Shown in pieces: positions 8,935 to 20,695 of a stretch of 64,000 nucleotides of DNA. The stretch lies in assembly GCF_907165205.1 (NCBI RefSeq), contig NC_058192.1, forward strand, positions 35,802,001 to 35,866,000, in the 5' to 3' direction. Source of the DNA: Coccinella septempunctata. Lineage: Eukaryota > Arthropoda > Insecta > Coleoptera > Coccinellidae. Position 1 is the stretch's first letter; each line of letters opens with the position of its first letter. The notes below the pieces were generated by a model. That model worked only from the letters and a program-made list of their open reading frames with translations. It did no database searches and was not told the DNA's origin. The translations under genes were made by a program, and so were the position numbers.

Positions 8935-11430
8935 CACCTTCTATTGTGTTTATATCTGAGTTATGGTTGCAGCCGTCAATTAGTGATTCAGCTTATTCCA
9001 TACCCCACTACACCATATACACCATATATCGCTGCGACAGTGCGGAGCACCGGGTTACCGTTGTGTCTGCATTAAGAATGATATTTTCAATTATTTTAGT
9101 GTTAAGCCTTCGACAAATAGTTGTCTTGAAATTTGAAATTGACAACATCTTTCTGTATCTCTCTACAACTGATTTGTCATTCCTAGTAGGATGTATTTAT
9201 CGACCACATGTGAATCTGATTCTAAGCTTTGTGATTATCCTTCGAATATCTCTCTCGAAAATGAAAACGTTCTTATTACTGGAGATTTCAATTGCCCGAA
9301 TATAAAATGACCTGTGGTATTGCTCTTCCAATTCCACCTCATACTCGCATGTAAAATTGTTACAGGACACCGGCCTACACCAGCTAATTTCAGACCCCCT
9401 CTACACTCGACCTACTCTTCACTAATGATACCAATTTATTATCGCCGATTCAGTATCCTCCACCTCTTGGCAGGACAGATCATGCAGTGCTTAGCACCGA
9501 ACTGCAATTCAACTATAGCACTTCCTCCCGCTCTATACAGAAAAAAATCCGCAGAACAAATTGCACAAGGGTCAAAGAGCTGCTTTCGATTGTGAATTGG
9601 TGCGCGATCCTGCCTGAGGACTCTGATGTCGACATGTTGTGGTCTACCTTCTCCACTATCTTCAGCGAAACGCTATCTTCATGCACTGAAGTGAAAGATA
9701 TCAAGGTAAGCCCCTCCAAACCATGGATTACTGGCAAGGTTCTCGGGATGATTAGGCGGAAGAAATCTCTGTGACAAAGGTACCTCAGAAGTCGCTCCGA
9801 GATTGAGTATCAAAACCATATTATCCACTGTAATTCATAACTCTAAAACCTCATATGAGCATAAACTGGTAATATCTAAAGATAGAAAACCTCAGATCTT
9901 CCTCAAATTCCAAGGTAGGCGTTCCGTTGATCAGACAGCTCCAACTTTGTATGTAAGGACCCCATCGAAACTGCCGACGTTTTTTCATATTTGTTGAACC
10001 ACCAGGAATAATCCCCACTCCACGGACACCTCGTGGAATCTCCGAGCTGACGGATGCATTGTTTAGTGAAGAACTTATTAGGAAACATCTGTCCACGTCA
10101 AAGTCCTCCTCAGCACCAATCCCAGACGGCATATCCACATTTCAGTGGAAGCAGTGTTCTGGTGCCCTTGCACTACCCTTGTCGATTATATTTCGAAAAT
10201 AATTTTTTTCATCAAGGCTACCTTCGACTTGGCTGAGTGCATCTACTCAAGTTTTTAAGAAAGGAGACAAACTGGATCCCAATAATAACAGACCTTTTAG
10301 CTTAATATCGTCTGTTTGCAAGGTAATGGAGAGGGTTATATGTGATGCCATCTTAACCTTTGCACGTGATAATAAAATCCTTCCGGATCATTAACATGGT
10401 TTTCTGCCGGGACGCTCCGTCTTAACTAATCTATTCCCTTGCATAAACGATTGGACTAAGGCCTTGGACTCCGATGTACCCGTTGATGTAATTTACATAG
10501 ACTTTGCGAAGGCGTTCGACCGTGTCCCTCATCGTCGCCTCATGGCTATACTTGAGCATCTGGGTAATAGGGGAAAGTGCTTGTTATGGTTTGGCTCATT
10601 TATAAGGGAAAGATTATTTCGTGTCCGAGTTGGAGATAAGCTATCATTTTCCGATGCCCACGTTTCTAGTGGACTACCGCAGGGCACAGTGCTCGGCCCT
10701 CTCCTGTTCCTTTTATACACATCGCATCTCCCCCTTTCCCTGAAATCTAGCTGTGCTTTATATGCAGACGACACGAAATTATAAAACTATCCTCTCGCCC
10801 ACACTGGTGGGAAAGGTGGATGCTGCCCCTAAATATAGAAAAATGCTGCGTACTTCACATGAGTAAAAGAAATCCTTAAATCCCAATTTCATCGGCAACC
10901 AGCTTCTGAAAGATGTTTGTGAGCATTGTGACCTTAGAGTCAGAGTAACATCTACTCTATCGTGGTCTAGTCATATCGCAAAAATGTGCAACAAGGCGAA
11001 AAAATTGTGCTATTTTTAGTTTCGCTCTTTCAAACCTGCAAGTTATTTTATGAAACCTTTGTCCGACCTACATTGAAATTTGCCGGACCAGCTTGGTGAT
11101 CTTCTCTCAGGAGCGACATGGAAGCATTGGAGGCTATTCAATGTCTTTGCACTCGACTCACATATGGTCGAAACCGTCCAGATTATGACTCCCGACTTAG
11201 ACTTCTCCACATTCCCCCACCCCGCTTTGCGCGGCGTCGTGAGAGAGGTGATCTGATCATGACGTATCGAGCTCTTCGTGGTTATTCCCATATTAGCCTG
11301 CAGACCCTGTTTACTCTAAACCAAAATCAATTGAGAGGTCACGCTTATAAACTGGCTAAAGAAAAGTTTAGAACTTCACTGCAGCATAATTTTCTGGCGA
11401 AAAGAGTGTTATATATATATATATATTCTT
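8935..11430 (+). pseudogene. CR1/Jockey-group non-LTR retrotransposon ORF2, decayed
   Basis: An endonuclease start (SELWLQPSI), the endonuclease strand word VGCIYRP near 9190 and FNCPNIK near 9290 mark the AP endonuclease. Downstream come PSKPWITGK and the RT core: IYIDFAKAFDRV (about 10490), SGLPQGTVLGPLLFLLY (about 10670) and ALYADDTKL (about 10755). The C-terminal word RRERGDLIMTYRAL (about 11240) is typical of this group. Several frameshifts and stops make it dead; 10464-10784 is the longest intact RT piece. It ends at a TA microsatellite (11410-11426). No ORF1 is seen, so the copy is 5'-truncated, its start abutting the MITE at 8896. Confidence 0.8.
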
Positions 11431-11469
11431 ATGAATGTCAGCAATACATTTTTGGTTATCACACAATAT

Positions 11470-11862
11470 AGCATATGTAGCTATATATGTAGGAAAGTGT
11501 CAGGTTCGAAAGTGATAATCTGCTCTGGCTCACCATCTGAAAAACACTCATTCACAGGAGTTGCTCGAAAGAAATGGATATATGTTGGCAAAATTGAAGG
11601 AAAAGATGTTTCTGAGAATACAGTAAAAGCCTATGTATGTGAAGGTTTGAACACGACTTCTGTAGATGTCAAGAAACTTGATTCAAAAGGAAATAATTCT
11701 TCTTTCAGCGTTGGGGTCCCAACATTAGAAATGTATGAATTGCTGATGGACAAAAATTTTTGGCCTAATGGTATACTAATTAGGGATTTCAACTTCCGAA
11801 ATTTTTTCCGGAGAGACCCGAAGAACATCCCGAATGTACAACAATCAATGAATCAAATTTAA
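11470..11862 (+). pseudogene. ORF1 C-terminal part of non-LTR element A
   Basis: The open frame reads RKKWIYVGKIEGKDVSENTV, then KKLDSKGNNSSFSVGVP, and ends with WPNGILIRDFNFRNFFR. This is the pattern of the C-terminal nucleic-acid-binding region of ORF1 proteins of CR1/Jockey-group elements. The N-terminus is missing, so element A is 5'-truncated near the TA repeat of the preceding element. ORF2 of the same element follows within about 10 bp. Confidence 0.6.
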
Positions 11863-11869
11863 GTACCGT

Positions 11870-14141
11870 TAATGATAAATTGCAGGTTACTGACAATTTC
11901 AGTATTCTACAACAGAATGTTAGATCAATAGGTAACTGTGTTGAACAACTCGAAGAAATGATAGAAGAAAAGGATATCCAAATACTATGCCTCACAGAAC
12001 ATTGGAAATCAGAAGAACAACTTAATTAATACAGCATAAATGATTTTACATTGAGGGCCAAATTTTGTAGAAAAGCGGGTGAACATGGAGGAGTACCAAT
12101 ATTTGCCAGGAAGGATGTAAAAACTAGAGAAATTAATAACATCAGTAAGAAATCAAGAAGTGGGGAATTCGAGTGTGCAGCAGTCGAAATTTCAATAGAC
12201 AGCAAGAAGATTATTTCAATAGTCGTATACAACAATGGTTATCAAACAATGATAAGTCAATTAACATCTATACTAGACAATATAAAAAATGAACATACAC
12301 AAATAATGATACTTGGAGACTTCAATATTGACGTGCTAAAAGAAACAAGAAAGAAGAATGAATGGCTGAATCTTCTCAGCACCTATAACATTAAGCAGAA
12401 TATTTTTGAACCTACCAGAATTACGTCAACAACTGCATCTTCGATTGATGCTATATACACCCGACTTGAAGTCCCCTTTTCCACTGAGGTACTTCATACA
12501 CACATATCAGACCACAGTGCACAAATGATATCGCTCAGACAAGCTAGATCAATTCCCAAATTCAGTTATAGAAGAATTTACTCCCCAGAAAATTTGAAGA
12601 AGTTCAAAGCAAGTTTGAGAGATCAAGACTGGTTGGAACTGTACAAAATGGAAACACATAAAGTAGATGAACAGTTGGATCTTTTTTATAAAATATATAA
12701 TGAACATCTAAATATGGCCTGCCCTAATGTGAAAATACCAACGAAATGTAAACAAAAGAAAATCATCAGAGATCCACATATTATGCACCTTAAAAATCAG
12801 CTAGATGTACTACTTCTGCTCAGCATGAAAGATGATAAACTCAAAGAAAAATATAAAGAAGTGAAGAAACAATATGATCAGCTATTGATAAAACAGAAGT
12901 CTAAATTATATGAGGAAATGATTCAGAAGTCAGACAACAAGAATAAAACTGTGTGGACAATAATTAATTCCCTGAAGAATGGAAATAATGATACCAAATT
13001 TCCCATGGAGGGTTCCCCTGAGGTTGCGGATAAACTAAACGATTTCTTTGTCAATGCAGCATCGAACTTGATAAACACTAAAGGAAATAAGCAAGAAAGA
13101 CATGGCACCACACCAGAGAACCAACACACCACAGAAATGTCAACTGTTTCTCTTTACTGAAGAACAACTTATGTTAATAATAAAATCGTTAAAAAACCAG
13201 CAAACAAGAGGATATGATGGAATACCTAATAACATTGTTAGAGAAACGAGGATTCATAGTGAATAACTCCTTGAGGCATGGAATATTTCCAGAAGCTTTG
13301 AAGATTGCTATAGTCAAGCCTATCCATAAGAAAGGAGATATAAATGATTATAAGAACTACAGACCTATAAGTATTTTGCCATCTTTCTCCAAGATTTTTG
13401 AGCTGGCATTCTGTAACCAACTTGTCCAATACTTTATAGAGAATAACTTGTTTTCCAAGAATCAGCATGGTTTTCTAAAAGGAAAATCCATACAGACAGC
13501 TGTGTTTCAGTTTCTCTTGAGGATAGTGGATGCTTTTGAGGAAGGAGACTTAGCGTTGGGATTGTTCTTGGATCTTGCCAAGGCCTTTGATAGTTTGAGT
13601 GTCGACATTTTACTGAAGAAGTTGGAGAAGTATGGTATTGCTGGCCCAGCGATGGAATGGATCCGGTCATATTTCAGAGGAAGAACACAACTTGTGGAAA
13701 TTTCTACCAACAATGGTTATGTAAGATCTCAACCACTCGAATTGAAATTAGGAGTTCCACAGGGAAGTATTGCTGGTCCTATTTTTTTCATTATTTATAT
13801 TAATGATTTCATACAGAATTCACAATGTTACACAAATGAAGTGAATACAGTAAATTATGCAGATGACTCAAACCTCCTGCTGATAAAGTCCTTGTGGCCA
13901 GAGCTGAGGCAGCTGCTTGAGGATGTATTCCTGCAAGCTGAGATGTGGTTCGACCAAAATAACCTCATTTTGAATAAAATTAAAACAGGTATTGTACTGT
14001 TTCATCCTGTAAATTCTGGAATACAACCACCAGAGAGTATCTCGTTACAAAATCAAGAATACGCAGTATCAAAATGTGTTAAATTCCTTGGCCTCCATGT
14101 AGATGAAGAACTGAGCTGGCACTCACACATACAGCAACTTT

Positions 14142-14142
<1 letters not shown>
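11870..14142 (+). pseudogene. ORF2 (endonuclease-RT) of non-LTR element A, first part
   Basis: Endonuclease words QQNVRSIG, LTEHWK, ILGDFNIDVL and ISDHSAQM keep the expected catalytic residues. RT words are LFLDLAKAFDS, GVPQGSIAGPIFFIIYIND and NYADDSNLL. A stop at about 12027 and a frame break between 13160 and 13250 disrupt it. The frame is cut at KFLGLHVDEELSWHSHI..QLC, where a TAA microsatellite and element B intervene; the rest resumes at 18092. CR1/Jockey group. Confidence 0.8.

Positions 14143-14207
<65 letters not shown>
14143..14207. repeat. TAA microsatellite, about 21 units
   Basis: An uninterrupted TAA/AAT run. It lies exactly between the broken RT frame of element A and the R4/Dong-like fragment. 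Its most economical reading is the tail left by element B (a TTA tail on the minus strand), into which the R4/Dong-like scrap later inserted. It creates spurious poly-Asn and poly-Tyr ORFs. Confidence 0.85.
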
Positions 14208-14208
<1 letters not shown>

Positions 14209-14445
14209 AAGTACATGGGGAATGCAGAGGAACACCGTCTGCTCCGACAGGAAGTGCGGGTGGAGCAGGAATCCAACCTACAGCAGGAAGCCGAGGAGCG
14301 ACCCGAACCCCACCACCACCACGAGCCCGAAAACCTGGAAAGGGCTCCAACAGAGCTTAATCCTTTTGATATCTGAGATATCTGGGATAAGTGAATTTTC
14401 CTCTGGAGAGGAGTGTGAAAGCCGCAAGGCTAAAGTCATAATAAT
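14207..14445 (+). mobile_element. R4/Dong-like retrotransposon 3' end, strongly 5'-truncated
   Basis: About 230 bp starting ACAAGTACATGGGGAATGC and ending AAAGTC plus ATAATAAT. It matches the 3' end of the longer R4/Dong-like copy at 20440-20690 with few differences. It carries the last codons and 3' UTR only. TAA repeats flank both sides, consistent with insertion into a TAA run, a site preference I recall for Dong of Bombyx (from memory). Confidence 0.7.
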
Positions 14446-14506
14446 TTATTGATCCTGTTCGACATTCAATGTATAGGACAAGTCAGCTTTACATCAAGTT
14501 TGTAAA
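14446..14506 (-). other. 3' UTR of non-LTR element B
   Basis: The minus strand runs from the ORF2 stop to GGATCAATAAA, then into TTA repeats. The UTR is only about 60 bp and carries the AATAAA word 4 bp or less from the repeat tail, which suits a self-terminated non-LTR transcript. Confidence 0.5.
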
Positions 14507-17416
14507 CTACACAATAATGGAATCACATAAATACTCATTGATACTGTAATAAGCCTTTTTTATCAACAAATTCCTCACCGTCGTTCTGAACCCTCGTCCA
14601 CCCATTGCCCGTACCTTGAATGGCAAATGATTGTAAAGTTTAATTCCACTATATAAGATAGATGATTGGAATTTTGTGGTTCTGTGCAATGGAATAGAAA
14701 AGGTCTCAGTATTTCTGGTGGAATAGCTATGAAAACTTGAAAGTCTGTCGAATCTGCTTTGATTACTTTTGACGTACATTAGGGCATTGAAGATATATAT
14801 ACAAGGTGCAGTAAGTATATTCTGGGCAACAAACACAGGCCGGCAAGATGTACGAGGATGAAGGCCAAATATCAAACGTATTATGCGTTTTTGAGATAGT
14901 AAAATTCTATCAAAATCAATTGAGTTACCCCAAACAAGTATGCAATAGGACATATGACTATAGACTAAGCTATAATATACACTAATTACTGATTGTTGAG
15001 GAAGAGTATCTTTTATACGGCTGATAGCATAGTAAGCAGTGCTCATCTTTTTACAAATTTGATCTACATGATGACACCACCTCAACCTGTCATCCACGAA
15101 CACTCCCAAGAATTTAACAATTTTCTTTGATTTCAAGGTCTCATTCCCATGGTATAAGTCAAATGAGCATACATTAGAGTTACGTAATGTGAAGAGAAGA
15201 CTCTCAGTCTTATCGATGTTTATGATTAAGGCATTCATTCTGCACCAGTTCTCAAACTGTTCTATAAGAGATTCACATACACTCTTGAGTTCATCAATCG
15301 TCTGTGCGGACACAGCAATAGACAAATCGTCAACAAAAATGACTAAACGAACTAGAGTCAGGACCAGATGTTTGGGTAGGTCATTGACAAAAAGAAGGAA
15401 GAGTAGGGGCCCTAATATTGAGCCCTGAGGAACACCTAGCTCATTTATGCGAGTAGACGACCAACAGCCACCCACCTTCACTGACATAACACGATTCGTT
15501 ATGAAACTGGATAACCAGTCGAGGAAGACTCCCCGGAAACCGAGGTGATAAAGTTTATTCAATATGAACTTGAATGTAATGCAGTCAAAGGCACGGGAGA
15601 GGTCGAAAAAAAGACCCGCCACATAAAGACCCTTATCCAAGGACTCATAGACATATTCAAAGAAGTCAATCGCAGCGCTCTGAGTAGATCTCTGTGTTCT
15701 GAAGCCATGTTGACAACTAGTTAATAGGTTGAATTTATTAAGAAAATTGGTCATGCGATTTAGGACTATTCTTTCAATAACTTTGGAGAGAACACTAAGA
15801 ATAGAGATAGGTCTATAATTTGAGACATCCTCCACATCATTTCTCTTATGCACTGGAATAATTGTCGCAAACTTCAGCTTCTCAGGGAAGATACCAGTAG
15901 AAATTGAGAGATTTATTATGTGAGAAAAAGGTTCAGCAATGAACTCAGATATTGAGTTTAAGATCTTGACAGAGATGTAGTCGGCACCGACACTTTTTTT
16001 ATTTTTCAATGACTTAATTGTGTCAATTACTTCTTTTTTATCAACTGGATGAAAGAAAAACGAATCATCATGCAGGGATGAAGTTGTACACATGAGAGAC
16101 AAGAAACGGCCGTATTTAGCCTCAAGGCACTTTTGTGCTATGGATGAGAAATAATCAGCAAATGTCTCAGCCACAAGAACACCATCAGACACCAGTACGC
16201 CATCGACGTTCAAATTAGTAACATGATCCCGAGCGCTGAGCTTCCTGCCGGTCTCCTGATTGACAATGTTCCAGACTGCTCTGCTCTGGTTGTCGGATGA
16301 GCATATGAGTTTTGTATGATATGCAAGTTTAGAATTTTGAAGTAGCATATTATATTGTTTTTTCGCGTTCTTGTACATATCAAACGTTTGTTGGGTTTTG
16401 ACATTCATATGGAGCCAATATAAATTCTTCAAGCTCTCACTAGCCATTTTTACCTCCAAAGTTACCCATCCTAATTTTGAAGAGCTTGAAATGCTGCGGT
16501 ATCTTAACGGACAAGCTGTGTCTAAACAGTACTTAATAATATCGATGAAACAATTATAAGTCAAATTTACATCACTATATGAATAAACAGAGTCAAAACA
16601 TGCGTTAGACACTAATAAACTGAATTCACACAAGTTATGTGATGAAATGTTTCTACATAATTTGTTAATTATTGTATTGGATTTCGGTAAGCCAGACATA
16701 TCTGAAAATCTGCCCTCAAATAATAATGCCTTATGATCGCCAATGTGGGTAACAAAAACTTTTGTATCACAAAAACTAAGGTCATAATTTGTTAGTATAT
16801 AATCAACTTTTGTTGACGAAAGATGACCATTTCTATTAACGAATACTCTGGTTGGTTCAAGATTGGTAACATTCAGATTGTAACAATCCAATAATTCCAA
16901 GAGGAGCAGTTTGAGTCTGCAACCATTATCGAGAAAGTCAATATTCAAATTTCCACAGAGAAATATGTAGTCGACCAATTTTAAGCAGTGTTGTAAAACA
17001 TAGGAAATTTTATCCAGGAAGACGTGAATACCTCCTGAGGGAGGTCTATAGACACTGATTAGACCCACCTTAATACCTCCAAGAACACACTTCACTGCAC
17101 ATAACTCACATTCCATTTCATCCGAAAAATCAGAAACTCGCAAATCACTTATATGTAGTCCAATCCTGGCATATATCGCTGATCCACCATGCTGTCTAGC
17201 AGGTCTGTAGAACGATGAAACCAATTTATAGCCTGGAATGACCATAGATGAGATACTGTTGATACCACACCAATGTTCAGCAATACTGACGATATCAGGT
17301 AATTTTTCGTCACATAATAGCGCTAGTCTGTTAATTCTATTCGACAAAGATTGAACATTCAGTTGTAAAATCTTCAACCCATGATCTCTTTTCACTATTG
17401 ACTGATCCTGTATCAA
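14507..17416 (-). CDS. Non-LTR element B ORF2: AP endonuclease-reverse transcriptase, 969 codons open
   Basis: A full-length open frame. Endonuclease: LQLNVQSL (about 18-25), IAEHWC (45-50), VYRPPSGG (122-129), CGNLNID (154-160) and GDH (226-228). RT: FFDLSRAFD (603-611), GVPQGSILGPLLFLLFVND (661-679) and IFVDDLS (693-699). The block FLGVFVDDRLRWCHHV precedes the C-terminal domain. Two oddities: the first catalytic-site word is GNLN rather than GDLN/GDFN (Asn at about 156), and the frame begins at TTG, overlapping the ORF1 TGA, with no nearby ATG. Reverse transcription could be intact while the endonuclease probably is not. CR1/Jockey-group element, youngest-looking in the window. It is inserted in element A in opposite orientation. 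Confidence 0.88.
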   Translation of the reverse strand: MIQDQSIVKRDHGLKILQLNVQSLSNRINRLALLCDEKLPDIVSIAEHWCGINSISSMVIPGYKLVSSFYRPARQHGGSAIYARIGLHISDLRVSDFSDEMECELCAVKCVLGGIKVGLISVYRPPSGGIHVFLDKISYVLQHCLKLVDYIFLCGNLNIDFLDNGCRLKLLLLELLDCYNLNVTNLEPTRVFVNRNGHLSSTKVDYILTNYDLSFCDTKVFVTHIGDHKALLFEGRFSDMSGLPKSNTIINKLCRNISSHNLCEFSLLVSNACFDSVYSYSDVNLTYNCFIDIIKYCLDTACPLRYRSISSSSKLGWVTLEVKMASESLKNLYWLHMNVKTQQTFDMYKNAKKQYNMLLQNSKLAYHTKLICSSDNQSRAVWNIVNQETGRKLSARDHVTNLNVDGVLVSDGVLVAETFADYFSSIAQKCLEAKYGRFLSLMCTTSSLHDDSFFFHPVDKKEVIDTIKSLKNKKSVGADYISVKILNSISEFIAEPFSHIINLSISTGIFPEKLKFATIIPVHKRNDVEDVSNYRPISILSVLSKVIERIVLNRMTNFLNKFNLLTSCQHGFRTQRSTQSAAIDFFEYVYESLDKGLYVAGLFFDLSRAFDCITFKFILNKLYHLGFRGVFLDWLSSFITNRVMSVKVGGCWSSTRINELGVPQGSILGPLLFLLFVNDLPKHLVLTLVRLVIFVDDLSIAVSAQTIDELKSVCESLIEQFENWCRMNALIINIDKTESLLFTLRNSNVCSFDLYHGNETLKSKKIVKFLGVFVDDRLRWCHHVDQICKKMSTAYYAISRIKDTLPQQSVISVYYSLVYSHMSYCILVWGNSIDFDRILLSQKRIIRLIFGLHPRTSCRPVFVAQNILTAPCIYIFNALMYVKSNQSRFDRLSSFHSYSTRNTETFSIPLHRTTKFQSSILYSGIKLYNHLPFKVRAMGGRGFRTTVRNLLIKKAYYSINEYLCDSIIV

Positions 17417-18091
17417 CTGTTTTGGTATGTTTTCTTGCGTTGGTAAAAATTATGAACAGTGCATCCCTTTGGCCAATTTGAGTCTATTTTTATTTTATCA
17501 TATTCATCATGCGGGATGAGAACTTTGAAAGAAGTATAACTTTCCGGATAGCGGGACTTGAGTGCTTCACACCTCACATCAGTGAAATTACTTTGAAGAA
17601 ACTCTTTGAGGTCTGTCACACTAGTGGAGGGTTTTAAATTAGTAACATGTAGGGCCTTGTATTTCACGATTCCTTCAACAGCAGCCGATCCAGTAAAATT
17701 CCCAACAACTAGGGGTTTACGTGGACTTCTTTTACGGTTTTTATTTGAAACAGTTTTCCATTCAGTAGCCAAATGAATTGAATTTTCATTAACTAATTTA
17801 TTATTTCCAACACTAGGCTTTGTAGCTGAGATTTCTAAATTATCTAACAAGCAAGGGGTTATGTTATTCTCGATCGCTTGTTTATTTGTAACACTGGCGA
17901 ATGTACGGGGAACTGTAACTGTGAGATCATCGGTTTGTTCAGCAACAGGAACAATTGGAGCACTAGTTGCAGCAGGCAGTTGCAGTCTCTTCATATGAGA
18001 TTTATTTCCACCTGATTGAACTGTATCGGCGATCTTCCCTGGTTTGTTTACTTTTTTTTTGAGCTCATTTATTATTTCATCTTTCTCAAAA
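17413..18091 (-). CDS. Non-LTR element B ORF1, 5'-truncated
   Basis: Open frame ending at 17413 with TGA overlapping the ORF2 start by one base step. The C-terminal half (KALHVTNLKPSTSVTDLKEF ... SFKVLIPHDEYDKI ... WPKGCTVHNFYQRK) is the RNA-recognition-like domain of this type of ORF1; the N-terminal part is low-complexity (EIINELKKKVNKPGKI). The frame is open up to about 18091, where the element stops abruptly and element A resumes. The missing start is the usual 5' truncation of target-primed integration. Confidence 0.75.
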
Positions 18092-18725
18092 AATAAGGCT
18101 AGTTCTTCAGTTTATGCTCTAAGGATTCTCTCAAGGTATGTTGACTCCACAACACTAAGAACTGCATATTATGGAACAATTGAGTCACAGCTTAGATTCG
18201 GAATAACCTTTTACGGTAGTGGTAATGTTTCATCTCTATTTGTCCTGCAGAAAAAGGCACTCAGAATAATGTGTAAACTGAGTTATAGGGAATCATGCCG
18301 CGGTTATTTCAGACGAAAAGGAATCTTGACGATCTATGGGATATATATTCAGGAATGCCTCCTATTTTTTCATAAGAACCAAGAATTGTTCAGCAAGTAT
18401 AGGAACCTTAAGGAAAGATATAATACAAGAACCTCATCATATAACCTTCCTAAATATAGATTGACGACAAGTCAAAATCAAATGCAATACAGATGCCTAA
18501 AACTTTTCAATAGTCTACCTGGGGTAATACAGAGGGAAAACAACTTCAACTTGTTCAAGAAGAAGATTTTCAAGCTTCTACTGAGTCTGGAACCTTACTG
18601 TCCTGATGATTTCATGAATTAAAACTGCTTATTTGACACTATTTCATTTCATTTGCTATCAGTATTTATTATTGTAACCATTGATTTGAAATAAAGACTG
18701 TTTGTTGTTGTTGTTGTTGTTGTTA
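18092..18725 (+). pseudogene. ORF2 C-terminus and 3' tail of non-LTR element A
   Basis: The frame resumes with NKASSSVYALRILSRYVDS, exactly continuing the RT frame cut at 14142, and runs to a stop at 18622. The words GITFYGSGN, LQKKALRIM and FNSLPG are typical of the C-terminal domain. The 3' UTR carries AATAAAGACTG followed by a TTG microsatellite (about 18699-18725), probably element A's own repeat tail. Confidence 0.8.
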
Positions 18726-18741
18726 TGTATGAGTTTTAGCT

Positions 18742-20695
18742 AAGGTTAGTGTAACAGGGTACCATACAATTTGGAGTATGATACAAGAGCTTAGGGAAAA
18801 ACCTCAGTAAAAAAACCCTGTCTCTCCGTGAGAAGAACCTACCGTCCGACGTCGTGAGCTCACCTTCAGTCAATGGATTCAAGAATCGCTATGACATTTG
18901 GGCATCCACACGATAACATGTGTAAACCGCTGAAGGTACTGCGCAGGATATTCAGCCAGTGCTCACCCAAGCGGAGTTAGTTAGAAAGAGCATGAAGTGA
19001 AAAGTGAAAGTCCATGAATGAAACTATTGTGCGCATATATAACTCCATCACGGGACTAGGGCAGAACACGAACAACTATAATAAAAGGCTCCATGAGGAA
19101 TTCTAAAACGCCTATCAAAATCTGAATGTCACTGAACAACGGGTGGCAGACCAGTACCGCGTAATTTTGAGAAATGAACTAGTACCAATGGCCCCAATCG
19201 ACGAGAAAGAACCTCAGATGAAATTCACATGCCTGGGCAACAACAGCCTGAAGAAATTGATACCAAAAGTCCATCTTGCAACACCAGGACGATAGGGAAG
19301 ATCTCTACCGACAAGTTGACTTTGACATGAGGATATACTTTGCCGAACTGGAAGGAACAGATCCTCTTCATCGAATAGCACCTCCCCGACTCAATACATC
19401 CAAAAAACTGTCACTCATAATCGACATCTTGAAGGACGTTTTACCTGAGAACCTACAGAACGGAAGCGCTAACAACACCGAAAACCATAGGGGCAAAAGT
19501 TTGCCGAACGAACAACGATGGTCCAAAATTACACAAATTACACGCGTCATCATGGCAGAAACGTCTTCAACACAAAACAGAAAGACTGAGAAGATACATT
19601 GGACGACTGACGGAGTACTTGAACGGAAATCGCGGAAGAAAGGTTGTGAAAGCTGTCAAAAAAATGATGGATAGAAACAGGACACACACAGATTGAGACA
19701 CGGAGAATGCTACAGCTCACCACTGCCTCGACACGCTGAAGCAAAAGTTAAGTCTGTATGCAGAACGCCTGAGGAGATATAAGAGCAATTATAGCCGGAA
19801 AAGAGAAAATAATTCATTCGAAACGTCGGAAGAAACTTTCTACCGGTTACTCACATCGTCTGATGGAAAATGGAAGGGAAGCCATTGAACAATTCTGGAC
19901 CGAACAATTATCAACGAAACCTCATTTCAATGGAGATACCGGATGGAATGAAGATGAAAAATATGAGCTGATGGGGCATGACATGAACACAATTGAAGAA
20001 GTAAAATCAGCTATCAGAGGACTACACAACTGAAAAACACCTGGACCTGATGGATTGCAGAACTTCTGGATCAAGAAACTTTGGATAATGCATGACAAAT
20101 TGACCTTCGCAATAAATGATGTCATACAAAATCCTGGAAGAATTCCAGTATTCCTTACACATGGCACAAACTACCTGTTACCTAAAGATCAAAGGAATAC
20201 AGAAGACCCATCCAAGTACAGACCAATCACATATCTTCGAACGATGTACAAATTAATCACATCGTGCATTTCAAACCGAATTCACAACCACTGCTGGAAG
20301 ATATTAAGACCATCCCTATTGTCATTTCATCTACAGGCCTGATACCGAAGAAACTCCCAGAGAACTTGAGGAAACAGTTGGACGAAAATATCTATAGAGC
20401 CATGCAGAAAGCGGTACTGGTGGGAACGGCGAGAACTGTACGCAAGTACATGGGGAATGCAGAGGAACACCGTCTGCTTCGATAGGAAGTGCGGGTGGAT
20501 CAGGAATCCAACCGACAGCAAAAAGCCGAGGAGCGGCCCGAACCCGACCACCACCACCGGCCCGAAAACCTGGGAAGGGCTCCAACAGAGCTTAATCCTT
20601 TTGATATCTGAGATAAGTGAATGTTCCTCTGGAGAGGAGTGTGAAAGGCGCAAGGCTAAAGTCATAATAATAATATACTTTTGTTTTCTTCTGGG
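18742..20695 (+). pseudogene. R4/Dong-like non-LTR retrotransposon, decayed, RT core deleted
   Basis: A 5' leader (GGTTAGTGTAACAGGGTACC) is followed by a decayed single ORF. Recognisable words: LNVTEQRVADQYRVILRNEL (about 19120), then KTPGPDGLQNFWIKKLW (about 20035), LLPKDQRNTEDPSKYRPITY (about 20180) and TMYKLITS. This is the N-terminal RT part of R4/Dong-type elements. The catalytic motifs are missing: sequence jumps from RIHNH (about 20285) to the C-terminal LPENLRKQLDENIYRAMQKA (about 20350) and VLVGTARTVRKYMG. Stops and frameshifts occur throughout. It ends with ATAATAATAAT at about 20670-20682. Confidence 0.7.

Noticed and set aside
14053..14350. Poly-Tyr, poly-Ile, poly-Leu and poly-Asn ORFs
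   Set aside because: They come from translation of the TAA microsatellite in various frames.
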